A DNA stretch of 64,000 nucleotides from Schaalia odontolytica (GTDB lineage: Bacteria; Actinomycetota; Actinomycetes; Actinomycetales; Actinomycetaceae). The notes under the pieces are model-generated. The model had not been told where the DNA came from, did no database searches, and saw nothing but the letters and a program-made list of their open reading frames with translations. The position numbers and the translations under genes are program-made. Shown here one piece after another: positions 18,233 through 27,369 of the stretch. Position 1 is the stretch's first letter. Each line of letters starts with the position of its first letter. The DNA lies in NCBI RefSeq assembly GCF_002847525.1, contig NZ_PKKM01000009.1, positions 62,001 through 126,000 on the forward strand. Direction: 5' to 3'.

Positions 18233-18355
18233 ATGTCTCGTTTCGTCGCATCACTCCTTCATCGCCTCACCCATCACCGCAGGGTGCGCCAACAGCGCAA
18301 CCCCCTGCAGTTCTCGATGGACCGCCCCATCTTCGGCAACCTCGTCGCCCGTTGA
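18233..18355 (+). CDS. Small basic protein (40 aa), hypothetical
   Basis: ATG preceded by AAAGAGGAG at ideal spacing, then 40 codons to TGA and a strong terminator 22 nt later. The peptide starts MSRFVASLLHRLTHHRR, with an amphipathic N-terminal half rich in Arg/His, and ends PIFGNLVAR. No family recognised. The complete expression context (leader, ribosome-binding site, ORF, terminator) in an otherwise empty 450-bp gap supports a real gene. A membrane-active peptide or a leader peptide is possible, both inference. Confidence 0.55.
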   Translation: MSRFVASLLHRLTHHRRVRQQRNPLQFSMDRPIFGNLVAR

Positions 18356-18376
18356 TGGCGCGCCTGCGGGCGCAAC

Positions 18377-18418
18377 ACACAAGTGCCGGACACCCTCGGG
18401 TGCCCGGCACATTTGTGT
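18377..18418. terminator. Bidirectional terminator between the small ORF and rdgB
   Basis: ACACAAGTGCCGG...CCGGCACATTTGTGT with an inner CACCC/GGGTG stem. It ends transcription from both sides (18233 ORF and rdgB). Confidence 0.7.
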
Positions 18419-18430
18419 CTGCGGTGCTTC

Positions 18431-19045
18431 TCAGCCGCGCAGGTACTCCACGATGTGGGGCATGAGGGCGCGGAAGGCGATGCCGCGGTGGCTGATCGCG
18501 TTCTTCTGTTCCGCACTCATCTGAGCGGTCGTGACCTCGAAGCCCTCGGGGACAAAGATCGGGTCGTAGCCGAATCCGCCGTCGCCGCGAGGGGAACGCG
18601 TCAGGGTGCCGCGCACCTCGCCGCGCTCGACGAACTCGCGACCGTCCGGGGTCACGAGAACTGCGGCCGACACGAAGGCCGCGCCGCGGTGGGCGTCGGG
18701 AACGTCGGAGAGCTGATCGATGAGCAGACGTAGGTTCGCCTCGTCATCCCCGTGGGAGCCAGACCAACGCGCGGAGAAGATGCCGGGCGCCCCGCCCAGC
18801 ACGTCCACCGTGATACCGGAGTCGTCGGCAATGGCAGCCAGGCCGGTGGCGCGAGCCAGAGCGCGGGCCTTGATGAGGGAGTTCTCCTCGAAGGTCACCC
18901 CATCCTCGACCGGGGAAGCCACGTCGAAATCGCTCATGCGAGCCACGCATCCGGCCTCGAAGCCCTCCCATGCGGGGGCCAGGATGGCCTCAAGCTCGCT
19001 GACCTTGTGCGCGTTGGAGGTCGCGAAGACCAGGCGCGCGCTCAC
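18431..19045 (-). CDS. rdgB: XTP/dITP diphosphatase (RdgB/HAM1)
   Basis: A 204-aa house-cleaning pyrophosphatase that removes non-canonical purine nucleotides (dITP, XTP). It starts with [18 protein letters not shown], has the catalytic DDSG near residue 68, and the conserved [15 protein letters not shown]. The ATG overlaps the rph stop by 4 nt; rph-rdgB is a conserved actinobacterial pair. Confidence 0.95.
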   Translation of the reverse strand: MSARLVFATSNAHKVSELEAILAPAWEGFEAGCVARMSDFDVASPVEDGVTFEENSLIKARALARATGLAAIADDSGITVDVLGGAPGIFSARWSGSHGDDEANLRLLIDQLSDVPDAHRGAAFVSAAVLVTPDGREFVERGEVRGTLTRSPRGDGGFGYDPIFVPEGFEVTTAQMSAEQKNAISHRGIAFRALMPHIVEYLRG

Positions 19046-19809
19046 GGGCGCACCTCGACGCGCTCCATGAGGGGAGCCTCGAGTGCGAGCTTCTGCGCCT
19101 GAGCGAGCTGGGCGTTACCCAGGGTCGCCAGGTCCAGCAGCTCGCCCAGCTCATCGCGGTTGAAGGGGGCGTGCTCGGCGGTGCCCTGGACCTCGATGAA
19201 GCGGCCATCACCCGTCTGGACGACGTTCATGTCGGTTTCGGCGCGCACGTCCTCAACGTAGGGCAGGTCCAGCATGGGGGTGCCGTCGATGACGCCCACG
19301 GAGATCGCGGAGATCGAATCGTTGAGGACCTTGGCGGAGGGCTTGAGGATGCCCTGCTCCTTCGCCCAGCTCACGGCGTCGGCGAGGGCCACGTAAGCGC
19401 CAGTGATCGCTGCGGTGCGGGTACCGCCATCGGCGCGCAGAACGTCGCAGTCCAGAACGATGGTGTTCTCGCCGAGCGCGGAGACGTCGACGATGCCGCG
19501 CAGGGAGCGGCCAATGAGGCGCGAGATTTCTTGGGTGCGGCCGCCGACCTTGCCCTTGATGGACTCACGGGAGGAACGCTGCTCGGTTGCGCGCGGGAGC
19601 ATCGAGTACTCGCCGGTCACCCAGCCCTCGCCGGAGTCGCGCTTCCAGCGCGGCACGCCCTCAGTGAAAGAAGCGACACACAGGACGCGGGTGTTGCCGA
19701 ACTCGATGAGAACGGAACCCTCACCGGTGCCCGACCAACCGCGGGTAATGGAGACGGGACGGAGCTGGGACGGGGTGCGCCCATCGGCGCGCAGGGGAGT
19801 ATTTGTCAT
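19042..19809 (-). CDS. rph: Ribonuclease PH
   Basis: A 255-aa phosphorolytic 3' exoribonuclease for tRNA 3' maturation. Family segments: R-P-V-S-I-T-R-G-W near residue 20, [16 protein letters not shown], and [22 protein letters not shown] lies exactly 7 nt before the ATG on the minus strand, so the mRNA is predicted leaderless. It is divergent from nudC, which also appears leaderless, with only 36 nt between the starts. Confidence 0.95.
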   Translation of the reverse strand: MTNTPLRADGRTPSQLRPVSITRGWSGTGEGSVLIEFGNTRVLCVASFTEGVPRWKRDSGEGWVTGEYSMLPRATEQRSSRESIKGKVGGRTQEISRLIGRSLRGIVDVSALGENTIVLDCDVLRADGGTRTAAITGAYVALADAVSWAKEQGILKPSAKVLNDSISAISVGVIDGTPMLDLPYVEDVRAETDMNVVQTGDGRFIEVQGTAEHAPFNRDELGELLDLATLGNAQLAQAQKLALEAPLMERVEVRP

Positions 19810-19845
19810 ACTGCCTAGGGTAGCCCACCGCGTTACCGTGGAGTT

Positions 19846-20781
19846 ATGAGTCTTGATCTACCTCTCGTCCGCGGTCACGTCGACCCGGCCGTCGCGCTAC
19901 GCGAATCCGTGGCTCCCGCGGCGCTGGTGCGTGCCGGTGAGGCCGATGTCATTGTCGTCGACCCGTCCGGTTTCGTTCTTCTCGACGAGGTTGAGGCATC
20001 CTCCTCGGACGCTCCTGTCCTGCGACGGATGGTCGGGGACGAGGCCACACGCGCGCTCGAGGGGGCCACGGCCTCGTTTATTGGGGTGGCGGGTGGCCGC
20101 TCCGTCGTCGCGATCGAGACGAGCCGGGACGAGGCGTGGGGGCGTTGGGAGCACCTGCGCGCGGTCGGGTGGCAGCTCGACGGTGACGATGCGGCCCTGG
20201 CGCTGACCGCGCTCGCGCTCGCGGGCTGGCACGCCAACTACCGCTTCTGCCCGTGCTGCGGGGCCCCGGTGCAGCTGGTGTCCGGCGGGTGGGCCGCGCG
20301 ATGCGAGACGTGCGACCGGCTCGAGTATCCGCGCCAGGACCCGGCCATCATCGTCCTCGTGCAGGATCACGATGGGTGCGTCCTCCTGGCGCACAACGCG
20401 CTGTGGCGGCCCGGCTTCGTGTCGATTATCGCCGGCTACGTCGAGGCCGGGGAATCCCCGGACGTCACGGTCGCCCGCGAGGTCGCCGAGGAGGTTGGCG
20501 TCGAGATCGAGACGCCCACCTACGTCGCCACGCAGCCGTGGCCCTTCGGGCGTTCGCAGATGATGGGCTACCGGGCTCGCACCGTCTCGCCGCACCCGAC
20601 CCCGCAGGCGGACGGCGTAGAAATCGAGTGGGCGCGCTTCTATAGCCGCGACGAGCTGACGCGCGCGCTGGAATCCGGGGAGATCAGCGCCCCCGGACGC
20701 GCCTCGATCGCCTACGCGCTACTTCGGGAATGGTACGGCGCCGAACTGCCGAGCGGCCCGGACGGCGCGGGACGCAACTGA
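19846..20781 (+). CDS. nudC: NAD(+)/NADH diphosphatase (NudC)
   Basis: A 311-aa protein: N-terminal NudC domain, zinc ribbon with two CxxC pairs (FCPCCG near 133 and CETC near 154), then the Nudix box beginning GYVEAGESP near 200 with [10 protein letters not shown], and the NADH-specific signature [14 protein letters not shown]. It hydrolyses NADH to NMNH and AMP, and related enzymes remove NAD caps from RNA. TACCGT is 6 nt before the ATG. Next to uvrD2, as in Mycobacterium. Confidence 0.94.
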   Translation: MSLDLPLVRGHVDPAVALRESVAPAALVRAGEADVIVVDPSGFVLLDEVEASSSDAPVLRRMVGDEATRALEGATASFIGVAGGRSVVAIETSRDEAWGRWEHLRAVGWQLDGDDAALALTALALAGWHANYRFCPCCGAPVQLVSGGWAARCETCDRLEYPRQDPAIIVLVQDHDGCVLLAHNALWRPGFVSIIAGYVEAGESPDVTVAREVAEEVGVEIETPTYVATQPWPFGRSQMMGYRARTVSPHPTPQADGVEIEWARFYSRDELTRALESGEISAPGRASIAYALLREWYGAELPSGPDGAGRN

Positions 20782-20807
20782 GGGCGGGCGATGGAACAAT
20801 GGGGACC

Positions 20808-22823
20808 ATGAACCCCGAGGAACTGCTGGACGCCCTGGACCCCGATCAGCGCGCCGTCGCCACGCAGGTGGCAGGCCCTCTCGCCGTCCTGGCGGGCGCG
20901 GGCACCGGCAAGACCCGTGCGATCACGTACCGCATCGCGTACGGGGCGGCCGTCGGCGCCTTCGACCCATCCAACGTGCTCGCCGTGACCTTCACGCAGC
21001 GTGCGGCTTTCGAGATGCGCCACCGCCTCGCCCAGCTGGGGGTTCCCAAGGCTCAGGCACGCACCTTCCACTCCGCGGCACTGCGCCAGCTGCGCCATTT
21101 TTGGCCCACCGTCGTGGGCGGTCCGCTGCCCGACGTCATTCCGCACAAGGCCTCCCTCGTTGCGGCCTCCGCAGCGCGCCTGGGGATCACGATTGACCGC
21201 ACGAACGTGCGCGACATTGCAGCCGAGGTTGAATGGGCCAAGGTGTCGATGATCGATGCCGCACACTACGCCTCGCGCGTGGCTCGCCTGCGCCGTGACG
21301 TGCCCGCCGGGTTGGATGCGGGCGACATGGCGCGCCTCCTCGACGTCTATGAGGACGCGAAGAACGAACGCGGTGTCATTGATTTCGAGGACATCCTCAT
21401 CTATCTGTGCGGCATGCTGCAGGAACGTGCCGACGTCGCCTCGATCGTACGCAAGCAGTACCGCTCCTTCGTGGTCGATGAGTTCCAGGACGTCAACCTC
21501 CTCCAGGCGCGTCTGCTCGACCTGTGGCTGGGTGGGCGCCACGACGTGTGCGTCGTCGGCGACGTCGCACAGACCATCTACTCCTTCACGGGCGCATCCC
21601 CGGACTACCTGACAGGTTTCGGGCGCAAGCATCCGGGCGCACGCATCGTCGAGCTGACCCGCGACTACCGGTCGACCCCGCAGATCGTGAGTGTGGCGAA
21701 CGACGTCCTGGCGCGCTCGAGCCAGCGCGAGGGTACGGTGCGCCTGTCCAGCCAGCGCGACGGCGGCGCTCAGGTTACCTACCGCACCTACGACGACGAT
21801 CGCGCCGAGGCCGAGGGCATCGCAGCCTCGATCGCGGACCTCATCGCGGGTGGCATGGCACCCCATTCGATCGCTGTCCTCATGCGGACGAACGGCCAGT
21901 CCCAGGCCTTCGAGGAGGCCCTGGGTGCGCGCGGTATTCCCGTCGCCGTCGCCGGGGGCAAGCCCTTCTTCGCTCGTGACGACGTGCGTACCGCCATCTC
22001 GCGCCTGCGGGCCGCGGCGGCGGCCGCCACCGACGACGGGAGCGTGGGCGAGATTGTGCGCGAGGTCCTGTCGGGCGTTGGCTGGGCGCCCGAGGCACCC
22101 TCCGGCCAGGCGGGATCCGAGCGCTGGTCGAACATGAACGCGATCGTCGGCTGGGCGGATGACAGCAAGGCGGAGACGCTCGCCGCGTTCGTTGCGGAGC
22201 TCGACGAACGAGTCGCCTATCAGGTCGAACCGGACAAGGCCGGCGTTGAGCTGGCCACCATTCACGCCGCCAAGGGCCTCGAATGGGACGCCGTCTTCCT
22301 CGTCGGCGTCGCCGAAGGACTCCTGCCGATCTCGTATGCAAAGACCGCGGCTGCGCGCGAGGAGGAGCGTCGCCTGCTGTATGTGGCCGTTACCCGTGCC
22401 CGTGACCTGCTGACCCTGTCGTGGGCGCGCTCGCGCGGCGCCGATGGGCGAGGGAAGCGCAAGCGCAGTCGCCTCCTCGACGGCATCTGGCCCGAAGACA
22501 TACGAGTGGGCGCGCCGAAGAAGAGGGCGCGTGCCTCCGCCCGCGCCCTCAACCAGGCCTTCGAGGAGGAGGCATCGCCCCAGGCCATCGAGCTCTTTGG
22601 GCGCCTCAAGGCGTGGCGCCTCGAGGTCTCACGCCAGGCGGGCGTGCCGCCGTTCGCCGTGTTCACCGATCAGACCCTGCGCGACATTGCCCAGGCCATG
22701 CCAAAGAACACGACGCAGCTGCGTGTCATCCGCGGCATCGGCGACGTGAAAGTGCAGCGCTTCGCCGCCCCGGTTCTTGCGCTCGTGCGCGGCGAAGAGG
22801 TCGTCGTCGACGAAGGCGCCTGA
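20808..22823 (+). CDS. uvrD2: ATP-dependent DNA helicase UvrD2
   Basis: A 671-aa SF1A helicase: Walker A LAGAGTGKTRAITY near residue 27, Walker B VVDEFQDVNLLQ near 224, motif IV-VI region with TIHAAKGLEWDAVFLVG and LLYVAVTRARDLL, then a C-terminal HRDC domain (from about 590), the UvrD2 hallmark. ATG 20808 is chosen because AACAAT ends 7 nt before it; longer in-frame starts run through the nudC 3' end. It acts in DNA repair or recombination. Confidence 0.93.
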   Translation: MNPEELLDALDPDQRAVATQVAGPLAVLAGAGTGKTRAITYRIAYGAAVGAFDPSNVLAVTFTQRAAFEMRHRLAQLGVPKAQARTFHSAALRQLRHFWPTVVGGPLPDVIPHKASLVAASAARLGITIDRTNVRDIAAEVEWAKVSMIDAAHYASRVARLRRDVPAGLDAGDMARLLDVYEDAKNERGVIDFEDILIYLCGMLQERADVASIVRKQYRSFVVDEFQDVNLLQARLLDLWLGGRHDVCVVGDVAQTIYSFTGASPDYLTGFGRKHPGARIVELTRDYRSTPQIVSVANDVLARSSQREGTVRLSSQRDGGAQVTYRTYDDDRAEAEGIAASIADLIAGGMAPHSIAVLMRTNGQSQAFEEALGARGIPVAVAGGKPFFARDDVRTAISRLRAAAAAATDDGSVGEIVREVLSGVGWAPEAPSGQAGSERWSNMNAIVGWADDSKAETLAAFVAELDERVAYQVEPDKAGVELATIHAAKGLEWDAVFLVGVAEGLLPISYAKTAAAREEERRLLYVAVTRARDLLTLSWARSRGADGRGKRKRSRLLDGIWPEDIRVGAPKKRARASARALNQAFEEEASPQAIELFGRLKAWRLEVSRQAGVPPFAVFTDQTLRDIAQAMPKNTTQLRVIRGIGDVKVQRFAAPVLALVRGEEVVVDEGA

Positions 22824-22824
22824 G

Positions 22825-23703
22825 CTAGGAATCGAGCCCGTTGATGCCACACACGCAGCGGCTGGCGGGTTCCACGTCTTCGACGCGTACCGACCCGTCA
22901 TCGCAAATGGTCGCTACCTGTGCGCACTGCGACTCGGTGAGCGCCCCCGAGACGAAGTCCATCACCAGCTGACCCACGCGTTGGGCCGCCGCGAAGTGAG
23001 CCAGCAGAGCCAGCGGCGCGAGCGGCCACGCTTCCAGCTCACGCAGGTGCGTCAGATGGAACGGGTCCTGCGCTGCGCGAGCAAGCTGCGAGCACTGGTA
23101 ACAGGGGGTCACCCCCGGGATGACGAACGGACCCACCTCGTAGGAGTGCTCGCCACGCGTCACGATCAGATGAGGGGTGTCGTGAGCGGTGAGCTCGAAC
23201 GGTATCCCCGGATCGACGACTCGATCCGCTGACACAATCGAAAGCTCGGGCGGACACTGGGCGTACAGACGGGGCAGCGGGATGAGATCGCGAAGCGTGC
23301 GGCGCACCGCGCGGTGGCGAGGGGTGCCCGTGTAGTGCCCGCCGAATACGCGATCCCAATCCTCGTCAACCAGGGAGTGAGTCTCGATCGACAGCGACAG
23401 TGACAGCGTGTCGACGAGACTGTGGAGCGCGAGGAGCGTCGCCGGAACAGCTCCGACAATGCCGAGTGCAAGGTGGGGGAGTGCCTCGCTTCCGTCGGTG
23501 AGGCGTGCCTCAGCCAGAGCCGCGAGAAGCTCGGGCGAGGCCTGAACATCGTCGCGCTCGCGGGCTGGGTGTGCCTGATGGCTCAGCCAGAGCTGGTCGC
23601 TCGCGTGCAGATTGTCGAGCAAGACGTGTCGAGCGCGGTCGCCGCCAACTTGTACGCTGCCCGGGCCCCGCCAGAGAACCGCCGTGTTATGTGCCAGGTT
23701 CAT
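22825..23703 (-). CDS. E1-like / cyclodehydratase-type protein (Rv3196-like), substrate unknown
   Basis: A 292-aa protein. The central segment (ADRVVDPGIPFELTAHD, PHLIVTRGEHSYEVGPFVIPG, then TPCYQC) resembles the E1-like TOMM cyclodehydratase family annotated in actinobacteria at this locus. Cysteines YQC and a C-terminal RCVCG could bind zinc. No precursor peptide or YcaO gene is visible nearby, so peptide-heterocycle synthesis is not supported here. AAGGAG precedes the ATG. It lies downstream of the metalloprotease on the same strand. Confidence 0.65.
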   Translation of the reverse strand: MNLAHNTAVLWRGPGSVQVGGDRARHVLLDNLHASDQLWLSHQAHPARERDDVQASPELLAALAEARLTDGSEALPHLALGIVGAVPATLLALHSLVDTLSLSLSIETHSLVDEDWDRVFGGHYTGTPRHRAVRRTLRDLIPLPRLYAQCPPELSIVSADRVVDPGIPFELTAHDTPHLIVTRGEHSYEVGPFVIPGVTPCYQCSQLARAAQDPFHLTHLRELEAWPLAPLALLAHFAAAQRVGQLVMDFVSGALTESQCAQVATICDDGSVRVEDVEPASRCVCGINGLDS

Positions 23704-23813
23704 GTCAATCTCCTTCAGTTTGTAGCTGACGGAGCCATCATGAACCCGTGTGGTGAGCGCGCGGGGGCGTTTGAAAAATCTGTGGAAAACTTGTCAGATC
23801 TTTTTGGAACGAA

Positions 23814-25280
23814 TCAGTTCGTCTTGTTCGGATCGTCCGATTCTCCAGAGTCCGAGGATGATTCATCCGAGCCCGCCGAGGCCTCGTCCCCCGGCTCCAG
23901 CCCGTCCGCCCAGCCGAGCGTTCCATCGAGAAGAGAGTTGAGCGCGGCGTCGATATCCGCGTCCTCCTCAGCCGCCGCTCGCCGCAGCGTCAGGAACGTG
24001 TCGGGCGTTGCGAGCTCCGTCTCCGAGGGGACCATATCCGGGTGCGACCACAGGGCTTCGCGGGCATCGCGACCACCGTCGGCCTCCACCAGCGTAAAGA
24101 TGGAGGCAGCTCCCCGGGCCTGGCGCGGGCGCATCTTGAGGCCCATGAGGGTCCCGAGAATTTCCTCCGCGGGACCACCCGAGGCGCGGCGGCGACGCAT
24201 CATCTCGCGCAGCGCATCCGCGTGGGGGAGATAGGGCAGTGTCGCGCGGGCCGTGACGACCTCGACCCAGCCCTCGATGAGGGCAAGCATGGTCTCCAAA
24301 CGGGTGAGTGCGCGGCGCTGGTCCGGCGTCGTCGACAGCGCAAACACGCCGCCGCTGAGCGCCGACTCCACCGACGACGGGTCAGAGGGGTCAACCGAGC
24401 GGGCGGCCTCGGTGATTGCCTCCGTATCGATCGCGATCTGAGAGGCGTAGCGCTCGACCGCGCGCACGAGGTCACCCTCCAGCCACGGCACGGACGCGAA
24501 GAGACGTCGGTGGGCTGCTTCCCGGACAGCGAGGAACTGACGAACCTCGTCGAAGGGAATGTCGAGCCCCTCGGAGAACTGGGCGATGTTGTGGGGCAGG
24601 AGCGCCGCGTGCGAGGTGTCCGACAGGGGAATGCCTGTGTCGTAGGTGCCGAAGGACTCGCCCGCCAGGGCTGCCAGCACACGCGAGATCTGCGCGGAGA
24701 ACATCATCGCGGAGAGGCGTGGCATCATCTCCTGCGTCTTGCCCAGCATTGCAGCCATGCCGTCGGGCAGCGACGGGGAATCCTCGAGGCCGCCCTCTCC
24801 AAACTGCTCCGACAGAGCCGCTGAGAGTGCGCGCGACACGTTTAGGGCGATCGGCTCGCAGATGCGCTTCCACGTGGGGATCGTGTTCTCCACCCACGAC
24901 ACCCTGCTCCACACGCCTCGGGTCACGGGACCCGAGGCGAAATCCGTGACTGCGTCGAGCCACAGGTCTGCGACCGTCATCGCCTGGCGAGCCGCCTCGG
25001 CCTCGGTGGCGGTGGGGGCCGGATCGCCGCTGGCGTAGGCGGCCTGCTTCGCGCCGTCCTCCACCAAACGCCAATTGACAGGACCCGCCGTCGTATTCAT
25101 GAGGAACTGGAACTGGCCCATCGCCGCACGCATGCGCGCAGGATCGGAAAACTCCGCGGGCAGGTTCGCGGGATCAAAACCCTGGGCCTGCAAAGCGCGA
25201 GCGGCCTCCGCCGCGGCCTCGTCGCCCAACACGGAGCGCAGGAAATCCTCAAAGGGGGTGCCGGACTCGTTCTCGTTCAT
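23814..25280 (-). CDS. Zinc-dependent metalloprotease, DUF2342 / F420-associated family (Rv3195-like)
   Basis: A 488-aa protein with the family motif LAVREAAHRRLFASVPWL near residue 238: an ExxH with Arg in place of the first His of HExxH, as I recall for this family. Gln- and Ala-rich helices surround it. The C-terminus is acidic/Ser-rich. TAGGCT is 6 nt before the ATG (leaderless). Neighbours match Rv3194c-Rv3199c. Proteolytic activity is family annotation, not demonstrated by this sequence. Confidence 0.85.
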   Translation of the reverse strand: MNENESGTPFEDFLRSVLGDEAAAEAARALQAQGFDPANLPAEFSDPARMRAAMGQFQFLMNTTAGPVNWRLVEDGAKQAAYASGDPAPTATEAEAARQAMTVADLWLDAVTDFASGPVTRGVWSRVSWVENTIPTWKRICEPIALNVSRALSAALSEQFGEGGLEDSPSLPDGMAAMLGKTQEMMPRLSAMMFSAQISRVLAALAGESFGTYDTGIPLSDTSHAALLPHNIAQFSEGLDIPFDEVRQFLAVREAAHRRLFASVPWLEGDLVRAVERYASQIAIDTEAITEAARSVDPSDPSSVESALSGGVFALSTTPDQRRALTRLETMLALIEGWVEVVTARATLPYLPHADALREMMRRRRASGGPAEEILGTLMGLKMRPRQARGAASIFTLVEADGGRDAREALWSHPDMVPSETELATPDTFLTLRRAAAEEDADIDAALNSLLDGTLGWADGLEPGDEASAGSDESSSDSGESDDPNKTN

Positions 25281-25401
25281 GAATTCAGCCTAGCGAGCAC
25301 GCGTGCGACCGGGCTGACAAATCTCTGCGAAAACGCTGAGAGCTGAACGCAGCAGGCGGGGCGCGCGTGCGGTCGGGCCTCGCGTGGGACACAATGACAC
25401 G

Positions 25402-26598
25402 GTGAGTGACATGGAGATGACCTCGTCAGTTGACCGTCTACTAGCCTTCGAGCAAGCCCCGACGAAACGTGCGCCGATCGTCAGCTGGCGCATCCTCACG
25501 GCAGTCCTGGCCGTCCTCGCGATGGTCATCATTCTCTTCGTGATCCCCGTCCCCTTTGTGGTCTCCAGCCCCGGACCGACCATCAATGTGTTGGCGTCCA
25601 ACGAACAAGGTGTGCCCGTCTTCACTGTCGAAGGAACTAATCCTGAGACGGGGGAATCCGCGCAACAGGACGAGCCTCAATCCAGCCCGTACGAGGCACC
25701 TGCGAAGCCGGGGCAGGGCCAGCTGCGCATGGTGACGGTCTCCGAATCGGGGGCTCCCGACGCCCGCCTGAACTTTGCTCAGCTCATTGCCGCGTACTTG
25801 GACCCGCACAGCACGATCACCGACTATGAGTCGAAGTATCCCCAGGGAACCACCCGCGAGCAGAACAACGAGGCTCAGCTGGCGATGATGCGTAATTCGC
25901 AGACGACCTCCCAGGTTGCCGCGCTCGAATACCTTGGATGGGATGTCCCTGCCACCGTCACGATCGAGGGCGCGGTCGAGGGATCCAACGCTGACGGGAT
26001 CGTCGAGAAGGGAGACATCCTGCGCGCTATCACCACCCCGGATGGAACGCGCCACGACGTGACGGATGCCAGTACGCCCTTCTCGCTCATGCGCACGGTC
26101 CCCGCGGGATCGCAGATGACGCTGACGGTCGAGAGAAACGGTGAGACCCGCGAGCTCTCCTTCGACTCTGTCGCGGCCTCGGCCACGGAAAGCGGATCCA
26201 AGCTGGGCATCTATCTCTCCGTGCAGCCCACCCTGCCCGTCACGATTTCCTTCAACCTCGACGGCATCGGAGGACCCAGCGCAGGCATGATGTTCTCCCT
26301 GGCCATCATCGACCGCATGACGCCGGGCGACATGACGGGTAACAACGCAATCGCCGGGACCGGCACCATGTCCTACGACGGTCAGGTCGGGGCCATCGGC
26401 GGCATCCAGCAGAAGCTGTGGGGCGCCCATCGCGATGGGGCCCAGTGGTTCCTCGCCCCCAGCACCAACTGTTCCGAGGTCGTCGGACACGTTCCCGACG
26501 GCCTGCGCGTCGTCTCGGTATCCACCCTCGATGAGGCTGTCTTCGCGGTTCGCTCCATCGCCGACGGTACGGGAGACACCCTGCCGACCTGCCAGTAG
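25402..26598 (+). CDS. PDZ domain-containing Lon-type (S16) serine protease
   Basis: A 398-aa membrane-anchored protease: one N-terminal transmembrane helix (about 33-55), a PDZ domain (about 185-260) and a C-terminal Lon proteolytic domain with the catalytic Ser in GGPSAGMMFSLA and Lys in GGIQQKLWGA. GTG 25402 is preferred because CACAAT ends 6 nt upstream; an in-frame GTG at 25384 lies before that -10 box. It corresponds to Rv3194c in the conserved neighbourhood. The substrate is unknown. Confidence 0.92.
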   Translation: MSDMEMTSSVDRLLAFEQAPTKRAPIVSWRILTAVLAVLAMVIILFVIPVPFVVSSPGPTINVLASNEQGVPVFTVEGTNPETGESAQQDEPQSSPYEAPAKPGQGQLRMVTVSESGAPDARLNFAQLIAAYLDPHSTITDYESKYPQGTTREQNNEAQLAMMRNSQTTSQVAALEYLGWDVPATVTIEGAVEGSNADGIVEKGDILRAITTPDGTRHDVTDASTPFSLMRTVPAGSQMTLTVERNGETRELSFDSVAASATESGSKLGIYLSVQPTLPVTISFNLDGIGGPSAGMMFSLAIIDRMTPGDMTGNNAIAGTGTMSYDGQVGAIGGIQQKLWGAHRDGAQWFLAPSTNCSEVVGHVPDGLRVVSVSTLDEAVFAVRSIADGTGDTLPTCQ

Positions 26599-26644
26599 TG
26601 CTCTCACGCTCGCCCACCGCCCGCGGGCAGGAGGGGCGACAAAG

Positions 26645-26686
26645 GGCCCCCGGCCTCGTCCTTCTGGTCCGGACGAGGCCGGGGCC
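26645..26686. terminator. Bidirectional terminator with paired CCCCGGCCTCGT elements
   Basis: GGCCCC(C)GGCCTCGTCC pairs with GGACGAGGCCGGGGCC around a short loop, between convergent genes. Confidence 0.85.
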
Positions 26687-26698
26687 TCCTCTATGCTC

Positions 26699-27268
26699 TC
26701 AGGCTTCCTCGTCCGTCACGGGCTCGAGGGATGCGCGCAGGGCGTCGACCAGCGCGGGGACGAGCGCCGAGCCCTGCCCGACCTTGTCGTCGGAGTCGAA
26801 GGCGCGGGTACGCAGCGCGCACCAGGACTCGCCCGTGCGCATGACTCCCACCGCGAGACGCACATCAGTGCGCAGCGGGTGGTTGGCGACGAACGCGAGG
26901 GCCTCCTCGGGATCCTCGGGGGCCTCGTCCTCGACCTCCGGAGGAACGACGATGCGCTCAACCGTGATTGCGGCACCCGGCACCGTCTCCGGCCACGCCA
27001 GGTGAGCCAGGACCTGCTCAATATCGTCGTCGGCCAGGTCCTCCTGGATGATCGCGCTCAGGTGCTCATCGCTGCCATCCCACCCCGAACGCAGCTGCTC
27101 GGCGATGTCAGCCGGCAGATTCGGGTCAGCCAGAAGCATCGCCGTCGGCACCAGCGCGTAGATCGAGGGCGCGTGATCCCACCCCACACGGGCAGCGCCC
27201 TTCTCGATATCGACAACCACATTGGCCAGCGCGATCTCGCGCGCGCTCGGCATCATCTCAACAGTCAT
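26699..27268 (-). CDS. PPA1309 family protein
   Basis: A 189-aa soluble protein of an actinobacteria-restricted family; function unknown. It contains ALANVVVDIEKGAARVGWD near the N-terminus and LRTDVRLAVGVMRTGESWCALR near the end, features of this family. ATG 27268 is chosen because GATTAT ends 7 nt before it; an in-frame ATG 9 nt upstream lies directly after the -10. It sits between the PDZ-Lon gene and the UPF0182 gene, its usual place. Confidence 0.82.
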   Translation of the reverse strand: MTVEMMPSAREIALANVVVDIEKGAARVGWDHAPSIYALVPTAMLLADPNLPADIAEQLRSGWDGSDEHLSAIIQEDLADDDIEQVLAHLAWPETVPGAAITVERIVVPPEVEDEAPEDPEEALAFVANHPLRTDVRLAVGVMRTGESWCALRTRAFDSDDKVGQGSALVPALVDALRASLEPVTDEEA

Positions 27269-27369
27269 GCCTCCCATAATCTCACGGAGAGCGAATAAGA
27301 CCGAGGCGAAGTTACACCTGTGCCCGGCTACACTGGTTGGGAGCTATCGGTTTGACAGAGAGGAATGCC

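Noticed and set aside
22825..23703. Ribosomally made azole peptide (TOMM) gene cluster
   Set aside because: The cyclodehydratase-like protein has no YcaO, dehydrogenase, precursor peptide or exporter around it; it belongs to a conserved housekeeping neighbourhood.
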